A DNA stretch of 64,000 bases from Epiperipatus broadwayi (Eukaryota > Onychophora > Udeonychophora > Euonychophora > Peripatidae): NCBI GenBank assembly GCA_028023455.1, contig JAQFVV010012490.1, positions 2,236,001 to 2,300,000 of the forward strand, written 5' to 3'. The position numbers and the translations under genes were made by a program. The notes beneath the pieces were generated by a model. It was given only the letters and a program-made list of their open reading frames with translations. It was not told the DNA's origin and made no database searches. Every line of letters starts with the position of its first letter. Within the stretch, counting starts at the first letter, position 1. Positions 1 to 12,861 of the stretch are shown piece after piece.

Positions 1-295
1 TACAGCATAAAAAATATTTGATTCTTTAAATCATAACTATTAAATTTAATTGATTTAATAATAAAATGGACAAAGGAAATGAAAAAAAAAAATTAAATTG
101 GTTGAACAAAAATATGTTAAATAAGCCCAATAAGTATAAATTCATTTAGGTAGGTAGAAAAATGGAAAACACTCACTAGTTTTCTTTATATTGTAGTGCA
201 TTTTATTTAAAAATCAATAATTTCAAATTGTATATATATACACATACAATTAAAATTAACAAGTGTTATTTGAGTCAGCAACTGACCTTATAAGT
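1..295. other. AT-rich DNA, nothing recognised
   Basis: AT-rich sequence with homopolymer and TA runs. I see no coding frame and no repeat with a partner in the window. Confidence 0.6.
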
Positions 296-405
296 AATAA
301 CTGAATGGTTTATTGCTTGGAAATTCATAGGAAGTATGAGCATCAAGAGGTGGATCTTGAATTCTGGCCAATCATTCCACTAAACCAAGCAGAGCAAACT
401 AGTCT
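296..405 (+). repeat. SINE-like repeat, family S3 (fragment)
   Basis: The stretch from the 'tttattgcttgg' word through 'attcataggaagtatgagcatc' and the following 'aggtggatcttgaattc' matches the body of the repeat near 12.95-13.07 kb, and less fully those at 42.24 and 61.66 kb (minus strand). The shared core is 'gggagttcataagaa' followed by 'tttgagca'. The copy is diverged and has no tRNA-like head here. It is called a SINE because the 12.87 kb copy carries an A-box-like head. Confidence 0.5.
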
Positions 406-1089
406 ATACATAGAGCATAATAATTTTTTTTAATGCCATTAATATAAACCAATTAAATCTTGGCCTCCCATAATAAAAACTATGACAAAAAAATACAAAT
501 GAACTAGTGTGATTCTAGTATAAATTAGATAGATAGTTAGATTGAGATCAATATATAGGTGGATATAGAAAGAAAACCGGCAAGCAGTGGCTATACCTAA
601 AGTTAGATCTAAATGTAAAATAGACCTAATTTTTAATTAATCCACTTCATCAAATAAAGATCTTCTTTCTCAAAATTGTAATAAGGACGATTTATTTTCA
701 TATCAAAGACAAATATTAGATGGAAGCAATGGCAAATTAATCTACCAATGACTGTTTCATATCAGTTTCATCACAATGTTTTATAGCTATAAAAATACTT
801 ATGTACTTATTTACATGTGTGTGTATATAACTAAGTGCAAGTATATATAATATATAATTACATAGGTGTAGATAGATAACAGTTGCAAATTAAGATAATA
901 AAAATCTTGATCAAGATATAGCTTTATTTTGTACAGATTCCTCTTAATTTAATTATACAATATATATAATTTCATCACAGACCTCAATGTTTAAACAAAT
1001 CAATAGTGTATTTGCTATCTGTTGTCAAGCAGCATTTCATCCTAGATAGTAAATGGAGTCTCCATTTACTACATACATTATAAATTAAT
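406..1089. other. AT-rich DNA, nothing recognised
   Basis: No coding potential is visible. There are short TA/TG microsatellite patches near 815-870 and 958-970. Confidence 0.6.
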
Positions 1090-2127
1090 ACACTATACAG
1101 GCTTAAACCTGCATATATATGTAATGTATCCAGGATTTGAACTCAGACTTTCACATGACCCTCAACTCTCCATGCCATCTCATAGTGCTGACCCACATGA
1201 TCACACACATATTGAAAAGATAAATAATCACTAATATACATATTTTGTGCTAAACCACTGATCAGTTGCTCCAGATTACCATCTCCACATATATATACAA
1301 TCAGTGCTCAGCTTTATATTAAGATAGCCAATCTTCATACTTTAATGGACAGCTTCAAACTACTCCAACCCACAACTCTTCAACCTTCTATTTCAATGAA
1401 AATCTGATGATGGAACATTTAAAGTCCACGTTAGTGCCAAGGTTGTCATCCTACCCATGTTGACATTTAGTCATTCTGATCCCTCATGTACAGGAGAATA
1501 ACCCATTTTTTTTTACATACATATGCGAGGGATAGGCAGACCTTTGACTCACTATGCTTAAATACGTAAATTAATACACTATACAGGCTTAAACCTGCAT
1601 ATATATATAACGTATGCAGGATTCAAATTCAGACCTTCACATGACCCTCAACTCTCCATGCCATCTCATATGGCTGACTCACCTGATCATGTACATGTTG
1701 AAATATAAATAATCACCAATATTTGTATTTTGTACTAAACCAGCACTCAACAGCTGGTCCAGATTACCATCTCCACACCTATATACAATCAGTGCTCAGT
1801 TTTACATTAAGATAATCTTGGCACTAACATGGGCTTTGAATGTTCCATCATCAGATTTTCAATGAAATGGAAGGCTGAAGAGTTGTGGGTTGGAGTAGTT
1901 TGAAGCCTGTCCATTAAAGTATGAAGACTGGCTATCTTAATATAAAGCTGAGCACTGATTGTATATATGTATGGAGATGGTTATCTGGACCAACTGATAA
2001 GTGCTGGTTTAGCACGAAATACGCATATTGGTAATTATTAATCTTTTCAACATGTATGTGATCAGGTGGATCAGCAATATAAGATGGCATGGAGAGTTGA
2101 GGGTCGTGTGAAAGTCTGAGTTCGAAT
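1090..2127. repeat. Inverted composite of tRNA-like SINE copies (family S1)
   Basis: Three copies of one unit lie here. Copies at about 1132-1445 and 1580-1810 have the same orientation, and a third at about 1811-2127 is the reverse complement of the first over some 315 bp, so the block can fold into a large hairpin. The minus-strand reading contains a pol III B-box-like word, 'gagttcgaatcc', next to 'gtgaaagtctga', which suggests a tRNA-related SINE. A small frame at 1932-2210 on minus is only this repeat read through. A related hairpin lies at 27.2-27.4 kb. Confidence 0.75.
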
Positions 2128-3379
2128 AAAAAGTAAACTGATTCCAACATACTGAATAAATAATACATAAAAGTTTTAAAGTACAAAAAATTCAATCTGA
2201 TAATATACAAATTATATAAAGCAGCTTGCAGGTTTTATGGAATCTGCTCATTATTATTTTATAACTTTGTGAACTTCATTAAATGTATGTGTGCGTGTAT
2301 ATATATAAAAGTGTACGTAAATAATTAAATATTGTTATATTCAACCATTAGTAGCCAGAAATGTCAAGATATGCAATTTAAATAACAATAAATCAATAAA
2401 TCTATATTTTCCGAAATAAAACATCCAGTTCAACTTTAAAAAAAAAAGTTCTTTAATCAATTTGATGGTTATTAGCTCAGACAAATAAAATTACAGATGT
2501 AAAATTGCAGATGTTACTTAATTCGTTTTCTTCGATAACAATTTTATTGCTCTTTGCATTTTTCTTCATCACTGAATACAGACTGCAACCAGAATAGATG
2601 AAAGGAGAAAAATGATAAACAACTTCTATGGTTAATACCACATTTAGTGCATTCATTATATAACTTAACGTTATAATTTCCAATCTAAAGTGAAAAAATA
2701 TATAAATAAAATTTAAGTTTTCTTTTATTTTTAATGGCAATAGTATGTGCAAAAGTAATGTAAAAATAACATAAAATTTCAACTTTCAATTAGATGGTGT
2801 GATTCTAATTAATTATACAGTTTTTATCAATAAAACAACATATGACTATGAATTAAAAAGTTAAATAAATATTTCATTATACTTCATAACACTATACTCT
2901 CCAATATATCACCAATTTAAATGTGACATAAAGAAGATTTGAATCCAATTTCTTTCTCAAGTTTTTTTCACATCACAATATATATATATATAATGTATAT
3001 TTTTATCATAATTCATTATAAAAATCTTTTTAGCTTTCAAAGGACTTTATTCAACAAAGTAAAATAATTTACATAAATTTTTTTCTCAGCATATTATTAT
3101 AGTGATTGATAAGAATACAAAAATCATAATAAAGAGGTTGGAATATGGCTCATCAAGTTTAAAAAGTAAGCAAAGTTCACAATTGAATGAGCTGAATTTC
3201 ACCCGAGGTATTACAATGATGGCAAATATAACCTTTTAGTTTCTGCTTTTCATTTCTGATTTATTAATCTTGAATATTGATTTCATTCTTATAGGCTTGA
3301 GGATAGCTGTAAATGTGACTAGATATCAATGAAAGTTTTTTAAGGTTGTTATTTTTTTATTTCTTTGAGGTATGCTACC
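2128..3379. other. AT-rich DNA, nothing firm
   Basis: This is mostly AT-rich sequence with a TA microsatellite near 2980-2995. The minus strand near 3170-3240 reads a C-x2-C stretch (YICHHC) that could be LINE 3' debris, but it is too short to assign. The 101-codon minus frame at 2477-2782 has no recognisable motif. Confidence 0.5.
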
Positions 3380-3460
3380 CAGTTTATTTTTGAAAGTGTT
3401 AGGATGCCTTCCTCAGTTATAGTTATATATAAATGCACACTTTGTACACCACAAAGCATA

Positions 3461-3609
3461 GAGGATAAATGCACTTGTCCTGATGTCAATGAAGACTTCT
3501 TTCTTGAAAGAGTTTAATAGGCTATTTATATAGCCTATTAGAGGATAAATGCACTTGTCCTGATGTCAATGAAGACTTCTTTCTTGAAAGAGTTTAATAG
3601 GCTATTTAT
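3461..3609. repeat. 80-bp tandem duplication inside LINE copy 1
   Basis: The segment starting 'gaggataaatgcacttgtcc' at 3461 recurs without visible change at 3541 and continues for about 69 bp. The copies are essentially identical inside an otherwise decayed LINE, so the duplication is recent or is an assembly artefact. Confidence 0.9.
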
Positions 3610-5602
3610 ATTTATATTTTTTTCTGAAAACTGTGTATATTATTGAACAAATATTATTAAGGTCTTGGCATGAAAAAAGAAGGCGATCCTGTGTTTCTGA
3701 ATCCTTGTAGAAAAGGGTGCATAGATGAAATATATTTTAAAAGTTTCTTTTACATTTTAGAAAATGTTGTGTAGGTAGTGAATCAAGATTAAATAAAAAA
3801 AATCAAAATATTTCAGTTCAAGTAACCTGGATTTAAATTTACAGCAAAATTTTTGTTGGTGATGTTGAGTACAGTTTTATCACTGTCTTGCAGAGAATAC
3901 AAAATGAATTAGATTTTCCCAAATACTTAAATTTATTTTAAGATGGCTTGAAAACCAGATTTTTTATAGACAATAGTGGAGAGAGTAGTATCTTCAAGTA
4001 TCCTTTGATTAGGAGGTTGTTTGTCTGTGGGAGTGATTTTATAGGTTGTTTGTGGATATGGGATTTTTTTTGCACATGTAGAGACTATATTAATCATTTT
4101 TTGAATTCTGAATGTTAGAATTGAGTGAAGCCCTAGGACATTTTGTCACAGTGGATTTTTGAAATGTCTATTAGATATTGATGTCATCTTGTCTCCCTGC
4201 AAAAATTTCCTGCATAGTGAGTCTTTTGTTGGAGTGTAATATGTAATTTTCACCATGATTAGCATGTTAGAAAGTAATATCTTAGCATAAAGTGATAGGT
4301 AGGATTTTGTTAAGGAATTGACTGTAATTTCTATTTTATTTTTAAGTCTATTTTACATAAGTGATTACATTGATGAATGTCACAGGTAGAAATTGAAACC
4401 AAGGAATGGATTTGATTTTCCTTTAAAATGTTTTATTATATTATTGCTGCAGTAAATGTGCCAGGCAAAGGATTTTTTCCATGTTAAACATTAACTTATA
4501 TTTGTTTGCATAATCTGAAAAAATCTTTAGGAATTTACAGATGTATTTTTGGATGCACAAGATGTTGGTGTTTAGGCAGGGTATGTAAATTCCTAGTATT
4601 TCATTTTTATAGTATTAATTAGAGGATTTAAGTAGTCAGTGAATAACAAAGCATTAAATGGATATTCTTAGGGATGGATTGATGTGGTATAAATGGGGGT
4701 TAGACATTGCTGTTTGGAATAATTTATATTTCAAAGTTTAATAATAGATTAGCAATTAATTTATTTTGTTCCAGAATTTTAAAAAGTGAACTTATTGGTA
4801 TCATGTCAAAGTCTGACTCTATGTCTGTATTTTTAATTTTTCTTACTGTTTTTAAAGTTGTTTTGAATAGAAGTGCTGCCTGCCCAATTGATGATTCTTT
4901 TAAATTGCATTTCAGATAATTTTGATATAATATAGAGCTCTATTTTGTGTTTAATTACTGATTCTATTACTTAGATGCCAACAGGAGACATTGAAATTGA
5001 TGTAAGTTTGTTACCGTGGAAAGCATTTCTTTTTTTTTTTCATTAATGGAACAAGATATATTTGACAAAATTCTGATATTTTATAAATGGCTTAGTTAGA
5101 AAACTTTTGAAGTTAGATATGTATTAAGCAGTAAATTGATTAAGATATGTGTATGTACAAACTTAGGAATCCTGTCCATTCCAAGATGGCATGAATCTGG
5201 CATTGATTCTATTTTTTGTATAAAGTCATCGGTAGTAAAATGAATTTCTTATGGTTTGCTATATGAAAGTTATAATAGATTGAAGAATGGATTTTTTTGT
5301 AGCCTGACTGTAAAGTGTGTGAATATTTGTTTCAGTATGAAATCACAAATTTTAATGGCAGATGAAACTTGAACAGGAGATGAATGACCCAATTTCTGGT
5401 TAAAATGTGATGTTTATTCAAGAATACTTTTCCTTTTTTTTTCTGTATATTCTTTAAGTTGTTCTGAAATAGATTGATATGTTTTCTTTAATGATAGAAA
5501 ACTGGGATGATCGCTAAGGCTTATGAGTTTGTTTGGGGATGGTGTCATGCTGATGAGATGGTTGATGCAGAATAATAACATATTAACAAATGCAGGCCAA
5601 GT

Positions 5603-6055
5603 TTAGATAAGGTCCATTTGTAAGTCTTTCATTTTATGCAAATAAATATATATTTCTGAGAAGAGAAATTCAGGAATACACAATGGAAGAAGAATTCTAA
5701 TGGTTCTTCCAGTAATGATTATTGAACTGATATCGAAGTGAAGATCCAGATGTACTATAATAGCTGCATGACCAAATAGAGAAAATTTTTTAAAAAAAAT
5801 GTTCATCATGTTGTGTAATAATGGTATATAGAATACTAAGTCTATTAGTAATGAGGGTCTACCATTATTAAAAGATAAAGACCTTTCTGGAAGAAATCCC
5901 TTTCCATTCATCATGGGGAATAAAAGAAGATAAAGCCATTTATTGGTGAATTTTTTCAATGACATGTTGAAAGCCTTTATGAGTAATATGGATGTGGGGT
6001 AGCAACAAATTTGGAGTTTAGAATTAGAATTAATTAATTTATGATGGTGGGGCAT
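5603..6055 (-). pseudogene. LINE family A apurinic-type endonuclease fragment
   Basis: This 150-codon open frame lies inside the decayed LINE. In the C-terminal half it carries an S-LLIDLVFY stretch and a degraded FGHAAI that correspond to SSLIDLVFY and SDHLAL in copy 2 (23065-23388). In LINE APE-type endonucleases these match the late catalytic region, where the SDH histidine is catalytic. The N-terminal GDFN motif is not visible here. The family assignment is good, and the domain is broken. Confidence 0.75.
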
Positions 6056-6229
6056 AGACTGTATATAGTATTTGGAGAATCTTCAAATCATGCCCATAAA
6101 TCCAGTGTTCCAAATCTGTAAAATATATTTTAGACAAATTATAGCAGAAAAACTCTTTTTTTCCCCAAAAAAATTAATGATTCCTTAAGGATTATTTATA
6201 AATATGGATACTGAAAATCAACATCCAAC

Positions 6230-7090
6230 CAAGATGTCTGCCATCATAGTTAACATGTACTTCAACAGATTGGAAAAATAAAAGTGAATCAGAAACAGTT
6301 AATGAAACAAGAATAGAACCATCTAGATTTCCCATGTGATGATGTTATGAAACTAGGTTTTTATTTATGAAGCCACAAGAAGCCTTGTCCAATAACAGCC
6401 TAACAACATGATGGAAGATTTTAAAGCAACAATATTAAAGGATCTTTTTAAATCTTTCAAAAGATTTTTTTTATGGATTGCTCATTAATAATGGCAATCA
6501 TAAATAGCCATTGTTCTCTCTGTACATTCCCTAAAAAACTTTTATTTGACAAGCCTAATGAAAGAAACCTATGGTTCATGGCTATATGTATTGCAGAACA
6601 CCCAACCCCAAGATACTTAGTAATAAAATTTAAAAGTGAAGAGAAAAAAGACAACTTTAAAGAAAAAATTAAAACTTTAGACAGATACATGATAATTTTA
6701 GTTAATCCAAATAGAGAAAACATAGCACAGGCCTACTTAAAGTATATCATCTCTATCACTTCATTGCAGATTTTATCAAGCTAATGGAGCTGTTCAGAAA
6801 AGTTATAAATTTTCAATTGATATATATATTAAAAATACACCTGTTCCAATTCTTATTTGCAGTTATGTTTTTAAAATAAAACTATGTGAAAATATAAATC
6901 CCAGAAATATCCCCACACAAATAATTGATCAAGAAGCCACATTATTTTTAATAATAAACAGATTAAAACCCCAGTCCTTTCATTGCAAAAAGTGCAGTCA
7001 CCTTATCAGTAACTGTTCTAAGCTATACTGCACACAATGTAACATAAGAGCCACCCCCCACGCATTAATATCCAAAGGAAATAAATACTA
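6230..7090 (+). pseudogene. LINE family A ORF1 fragment (zinc knuckle, nucleic-acid binding)
   Basis: Plus-strand ORF1 remnant. The open frame at 6473-6784 contains HPTPRYL and a KTLDRYMIILVNPN stretch, which align with HPNPRYV and KVLDRYVIIVINLN in the minus-strand ORF1 at 24.7-25.2 kb. After one stop the frame continues from about 6838 to 7090 with IDQEATLFL (against TDQEAMLFL) and a Cys-rich tail, CKKC-x6-C then YCTQC, a degraded pair of zinc knuckles. Such proteins coat LINE RNA. At least one stop breaks it. It lies head-to-head with LINE copy 1, so they are either two insertions or one inverted element. Confidence 0.75.
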
Positions 7091-7693
7091 GCCAACAAGT
7101 TGAATTGCATTGTTTGAAACAATCAAAAAAGAAAAAACTGTGAATAATTCTAAAAATTCTGACTCCTCAGCATCATTATTAGATGAAAAAAATAGTATTA
7201 TGGAAGAGGTAAGTGGTACCAACATATATAATTTAAGACACAATAAAGCAAAAACAATAAAGCAAGTGTAATCAGATAATATAAAGAATAGGTTATCACA
7301 CAACTAAACAATAATCCAGTACACAATCATATGTAATGAAATTATGGTACTTACATATTAGTCTGGCAATGAGATTTCACACGCATATTAGTCCAGTAAT
7401 ATTTATTCGGATCAATGACGACCTACATAACTTTATTTACTAGAAATGATACAAACATCTATTAACATACATTTACATTTTTGTGAGAAATTATCTTCAC
7501 CATCTATCTATACTTATAAAGATTTTTTATTTTGAAAAATAGCTACCTATAACATTATTTATTAAAAATGAAACAAACATGCATTTTTGTTTTTTGCAAA
7601 AAATGATCTTCCAAGAAGTAAACTTCTAACAAACAAAATTTATTCCAAGTGATAACCAAACCAAAAAATACATTATATTTAACTGTTGTATTT
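7091..7693. other. AT-rich DNA, nothing recognised
   Basis: Short frames occur on both strands, but none has a motif or a homolog elsewhere in the window. Confidence 0.5.
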
Positions 7694-7885
7694 ATATATT
7701 GGATTATTTCCATAATCTAATATTAAGTATTGGATGTCTTTAGAAAAATTTAATTTTATTTAATTGGAATATTTAAATAAGATTAAATTTTTCTAAAGAC
7801 ATTCAATACTTAATATTAGATGATGGAAATAGTCCAATATATATCTAAAATATCATCACAAACCTTCAGGAAAACATTATGTAAC
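7694..7885. mobile_element. Palindromic MITE-like repeat
   Basis: Arms of about 65-70 bp, from 'atattggattatttcc' at 7696 to 'ggaaatagtccaatat' at 7825-7840, are reverse complements around an AT-rich centre near 7770. A half copy with the same downstream sequence ('aaccttcaggaaaacac') is at 17736-17865, so this is a dispersed repeat. No clear target duplication is visible. Confidence 0.75.
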
Positions 7886-10867
7886 CATGCACTTCTGTCC
7901 ACTTACAAAATGTTGTTTCTTAGCATCACTGCTGTGGACTGAACTTTCTTATCTCAAATCATGTTCCATTATAAATTGTTATTCTCTTTTGACAATTGTT
8001 TTTGGCTGTAAAATTAGCAGCAAAATCAACATTTTGACTAATAACTTTCTCATCAAATTATTATCTAGTATTCATTACAAAATTAATTTATTTTCTTTTT
8101 AGAAGACTGTTAATGTGTTTAATTCAGTCTTTATATACACATTTGTTTGTGCCAGCAACTTTCATCATCATTGAACTAATATATAATAATCTATTAACTT
8201 CTCTATTTGTCTTTAATTCATATTATGTAGTGATATAAAACTCCAAGATAATGAACTTTTAAGAAGTTTTGTAGAAAATCATAGATAATAAAATCAATAA
8301 TGCTTGCAAGTTTATTATATATATATCAATACACCCTAAAAATGAAACAATATAGGTGCCTTTAATGACAAAGGGTGAATTAACTCCTTTGAAAAAAATT
8401 AAACTTCTACCTAAATGACATATCATCCAACCACACATACTTAGCATGACAGAAACTAAAATTTATAGTGGATCATAAATTCACCCATCAGACAAATTAA
8501 TTACAAAATGTTCACAGACTTTTCAAGAACAAGAGACAGTCTATCAGCATGAACAGTTTTTATATAAAGTTTATTGTTATCTAGAAAAATAGATTTAACA
8601 TATTAATATTAAAATTAAACATATCGCCACATCTAACCTGAACATGTATAGATAATATTGAAAAAAAAAAATATTTTTTTTATATAAAAAGCAATCTTGA
8701 CCATTAAAATGTATACACATACACACAAATAAAAGCATAATTTATATGATATTAGTGGTAGAATTAAGGAAGTAAAATAATTCTTAATTACTCTCCAAAG
8801 TTAATGAAGATATATTGTGAAATAAATCTTTTAAGTAAAATCTAAAACAAAAGTCCTTTACGATGACTATAAATGGTTGATATAAATTAATATTATATAG
8901 AAAGTTCCCATTCATTATGAATGGAATTTGCATGATCATAATTAAGTAATAGAACATCATAAAATAGACAATTTTATAAAATAAAAGTTCACAAACTAAA
9001 AACACAGTGTGCAAATTTTCAAAATAAAAATCCACAAAGCAATAATTAAAAAATATAATAATCATTTTTAATTCTGGCAGTTTATTACTTTGATACATGT
9101 ATTATGGTACCTTTTCCATACTTAAATAACTTATAAACATTAAAAAAATGTTATATACATAGATTAATTACAAAATTATTTGAAAATGTAAAATATCCAT
9201 AAATTGTATTGCTATGTTATAGAATAAAATGTTAGCTCTTCAAAACATTCCTAACACAAAAAGTATTTTTTTTTCCTTTTTTTTTTTTTATAGTCTTGAG
9301 ATACTTAAGTTAATAGATAAATAGGCTATCATAATTTTGATTTATTTGTTTTATCAGTGATAATGAGATTGTGTGTTTGTGCAATTGTATTTACATCTTT
9401 TCATTACATGCACAGCAATTCTGATTCTATTTTTTTTCTTTCTAACTCTGCCTCATTGTTTTCTGTAATTTTTATTCCTTATCTTTCTTTCTAAAATAAA
9501 AATGATTTTAACTCATTTATGAATGGCTTATAATGAATGGATGAGTGAATGTTGTTAAAATATTTCAATTATTAAAAATAAAATTGTAAACTAATTTTAT
9601 ATTTTTTTATTTTAATAAATAAATAACAAACTTTGCCCAATCAATTATTCTTTGGTCACCATAACTTTTTAATAATTCAGCTTTCTTTAACATTGAAGTT
9701 TGATATGTGGAAAACTTAAGAAAAAATGGAAAACATTAGATTTACTAATGAGAAAGAAATAACTGGTAAGAACAATTATTTTGATATTGATACTACAAAA
9801 ATCAAAATATTTTTAAATATCCATTACATCACTGATTTCAAAAACAGAAGGAATTGTCTCAATATAAAGTAACAAAGAGCTAAAACTATATTTATCAGAT
9901 GTAATCTTTTTAAAGAATTAAGAAACATTAAAAAGAACATCATAAATAATGATTTGTCCAAAATTGTATAAATATGAGAAATAAATACAACAAAATATGC
10001 AGAAAATATTTTCACTCAAAAATTAATAAATAATAAGTTAAAATATAAACAGAATCAAAATATATATTTAAAAAAACATATTTAATCTGAAAAATAATAT
10101 AAATTGTAATATTAAAAAAATCAGTGGAAAAAAAAGGCAGATACATGAATTAATATACTATGGCTGTAGTAATGTAATCAAATATATACAGTATTTCCTT
10201 TCCCCCACTCACCAGAACTATATTTTCTGCAATCAGTTACATGCAATTCAAAAAAATATTAAATAAAACCATTTAGAGAAAAACTAATTAATTTGCATTT
10301 TAATTTATTAGTTCAAAGTGTATATGCAGTATTTATATATTTGTTTATTACACATATTTTCAACAAATGTAAATTATAATTTGGTTTGCTTATCTACTAA
10401 TGCCAGTATCATTGCTTAGCTTAGAATCACAGGTCGTGCATACAAAGGGACACTGTACCTAGCTCATAGTAAATAATAATTAGAATAACTCAGCCCAAAA
10501 AACATAAAAACGTCCAAATTAACTATGACTTTAATTACAAGCAATAATACTAATTCTACAAAAAAGAGGGAGGGGAGAATTATCATTAATTACAAATTAA
10601 AATAATTTTAAAAGCATCTATTATAAAGTAATATCCTCCCAAATGTTAATCATGATTCATTTTCCTATACACTAAAAAAAGAATCATAATTAATTCATTA
10701 TGTATATTAATATAAATGTATATATCAATTTATATATATATAAGATCAATTATATATCACTATATATTTTAAAATTCACAAATGTATTAACATACAATAA
10801 AGAAAATTTATATTAGATATAATATAATAACTGAAAACATAGGCTTATTTATACCTGTGTCTATGTA
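7886..10867. other. AT-rich DNA, nothing recognised
   Basis: About 3 kb of very AT-rich sequence. Several 60-100 codon frames occur (7887-8102 plus, 8784-9098 minus, 9824-10015 minus), but their composition is that of AT-rich noise: Phe, Ile, Leu, Tyr and Asn, with no motif. Confidence 0.55.
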
Positions 10868-10935
10868 TATGTAATTATAGGGTATGAGCACAGATTTTCA
10901 CACGACCTGTGCTCAAACCCTATAATTAGATATAA
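10868..10935. repeat. Near-perfect hairpin
   Basis: 'gggtatgagcacaga' and 'ctgtgctcaaaccc', together with flanking 'taattata' words, pair around a short loop ('ttttcacacgac'). The stem is about 25 bp. It resembles the tips of the S1 fold-back family but is too short to assign. Confidence 0.7.
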
Positions 10936-10956
10936 TAGTTTTTAAATAGCTTATTA

Positions 10957-11476
10957 CAGTCATCTTCAACCCTTGGTCCGTGGCCCAGCCGCAGAAGTTT
11001 TCTAACCTGGCAGGAAAGTTTGTAATAACAAAATAATAAGAGTTTAAACTTGTAATTAATATAAACAATTTCTATTTATTTTTTCTTCTCATTTTTACCC
11101 AATTAAATAAAAAAGAAACAGAAAGAAAACAAAATCTAATCAATCATACATAAATTAATTTGTTTTTTTTAGTTATCACAGATGTTGGGGGGGTAGAATT
11201 AAATTTTTTATTACTTTTCTAAAAAAATTCAAAATTAAAAAAAAAAGTTTTTTATTCTACAAACTCCATATATACATAATTGCATCTTTTATATTTAACA
11301 TTGTTTTGATCAGTTATAACAATTATGCTCATCTAAAGCTAAGCAGTTTACATCTTTAAGAAAATTTATCTATAGACTTCTGCTGACAGCGAAACCTTAT
11401 TCTTATTTTTGCCAGGCTGCGAAACCTTATCCTTATTTTTACCAGTCTGCAGGTATGAAAAGGTTGAAGACCACTG
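10957..11476. mobile_element. Non-autonomous hAT-type DNA transposon (520 bp)
   Basis: The left end reads CAGTCATCTTCAACC and the right end, in reverse complement, CAGTGGTCTTCAACC; both are hAT-type inverted repeats. The element is flanked by a perfect 8-bp direct repeat, 'gcttatta', at 10949-10956 and 11477-11484, which is the target duplication length expected of hAT transposases. There is no open frame inside, so it must have been moved by a transposase encoded elsewhere. Near the right end a unit of about 31 bp is doubled ('ctgcgaaaccttat', 11395-11450). Confidence 0.9.
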
Positions 11477-11689
11477 GCTTATTACACAGCAAAGATCTTT
11501 ATAACAATCCTCAAAAAAAACAAAAAAAAAACAGAAACATTACTCAAAAGGCTTTGCCAATTGATGGATAGTAAATGGTATAAGGCTTTTATTTATTATT
11601 TTATCCTCTTAATAAGAGAAATAAATTACCTATTTCTGGACAATATTTGGATGGGTTGACTACAGACTATATTTTTTAAAAAATCTTAT

Positions 11690-11830
11690 ACCTATTTGAA
11701 ACCTCCCACACAAGTTCCATATTTAACCAATCCCAGATTCAAAGGTCCTGAATATGGCAGATGGATACATTAACCACTACATTATAAGGCCATTATCATG
11801 CTGAATGTATTTATAAAAAAAACCTATATA
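11690..11830 (-). repeat. tRNA-like SINE, family S2 (fragment)
   Basis: The reverse complement carries an A-box-like stretch, 'tagtggttaatgtatcc', followed by a B-box-like 'tttgaatctggg'. The same arrangement occurs at 37.9-38.03 and 39.96-40.05 kb. The cloverleaf is not intact, so this is a SINE head and not a tRNA gene. Confidence 0.6.
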
Positions 11831-12860
11831 GACATATATATGCATAAATTCAGCACATATGGAACTATTAATAATATAATTATGATAGCTATAATAATGT
11901 TAAAATAGTTAATTATATCATATTAAAATATATTAGAATTCTATTTTAATATACAGATAGAATACAAAATTTATTCACAAATTTATCATTTAAATTTTTA
12001 TTATACAATTGTTGAAGTATGTACTTCATGGAATTAATTCAAATTTAAATTAATGTGATTAAAAATAATATATAAAAAAAGGAACAGATGTCATTAATAA
12101 TTTAAAATATTTGAATAGTGCTAATCCTATGGAGGGTATTAATAATAAAAAATTTTAATAAAATTCAGACATTCAAATTAAAGGCAACATGTAGTAATTA
12201 GGCAACACTTAGGTTTAGATAAATTATAGATAAAAGATTAATAATTATATCTAAAAAAACATAAACATCTTGCTATAAAAGAAGTGGCAATGTTAAAAGT
12301 AAATGGCAGAATTCCATTTTAACACTTTGTTTTTGGTTTAATTATAGATTTGATACATTCTAAACAAAAATAAATTTAAAAAATATAAAATATAAAGAAT
12401 ATTCATTCATCTTGCAATTTGATACTGTTAAAACCTAATTATAGAAAGAAATATAAATACAATATGTTCTAATAATTACCTATAGTTTTAATCACAAAAA
12501 AAAAAAAAAACACTTTTGAGTATTAGTATCAAATTGGTGGCATTTTTATTTTTCCATTATAAAAAAAATATATATTAAATATTATATTTAATTCAAAAAA
12601 ATGAAATTAAAATAGTTTTAATAATTTTACATAAAAACGTAAACACCTTGTCAATTATAATTGTAATATTCAAAGTACTGTGTTTTATATCCATCTGCTC
12701 CTTAATATAATATAGATAATTAAAAATATAAAAAATAAACTTATGGGTGTAAAACCAGGAACAATGAAAGAGTATGTATTATCAGAGTTAAGTAAATAAT
12801 TTGGTTACCAAAAACAATTTAATAATCAAATCATTTTTTTCATTTCCAAACCTGTACGGT
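11831..12860. other. AT-rich DNA, nothing recognised
   Basis: Only AT-rich sequence with poly-A runs. No coding frame with a motif is present. Confidence 0.6.
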
Positions 12861-12861
12861 T

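Larger units (their letters stand above)
3380..6055 (-). pseudogene. Decayed LINE, family A, copy 1 (ORF2 remnant)
   Basis: This non-LTR retrotransposon ORF2 is read leftwards and heavily mutated. It aligns by eye with the better copy at 20.4-23.8 kb over its 3' region (3380-3740 against 20490-20830), the RT region (4380-4600 against 21450-21650) and the endonuclease (5603-6055 against 23065-23388). The YxDD box that is clear in copy 2 is not readable here. Stops and frameshifts are everywhere, so it is a dead copy. It contains an 80-bp tandem duplication at 3461-3609. Its 5' side abuts an ORF1 fragment of the same family in the opposite orientation. Confidence 0.75.
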
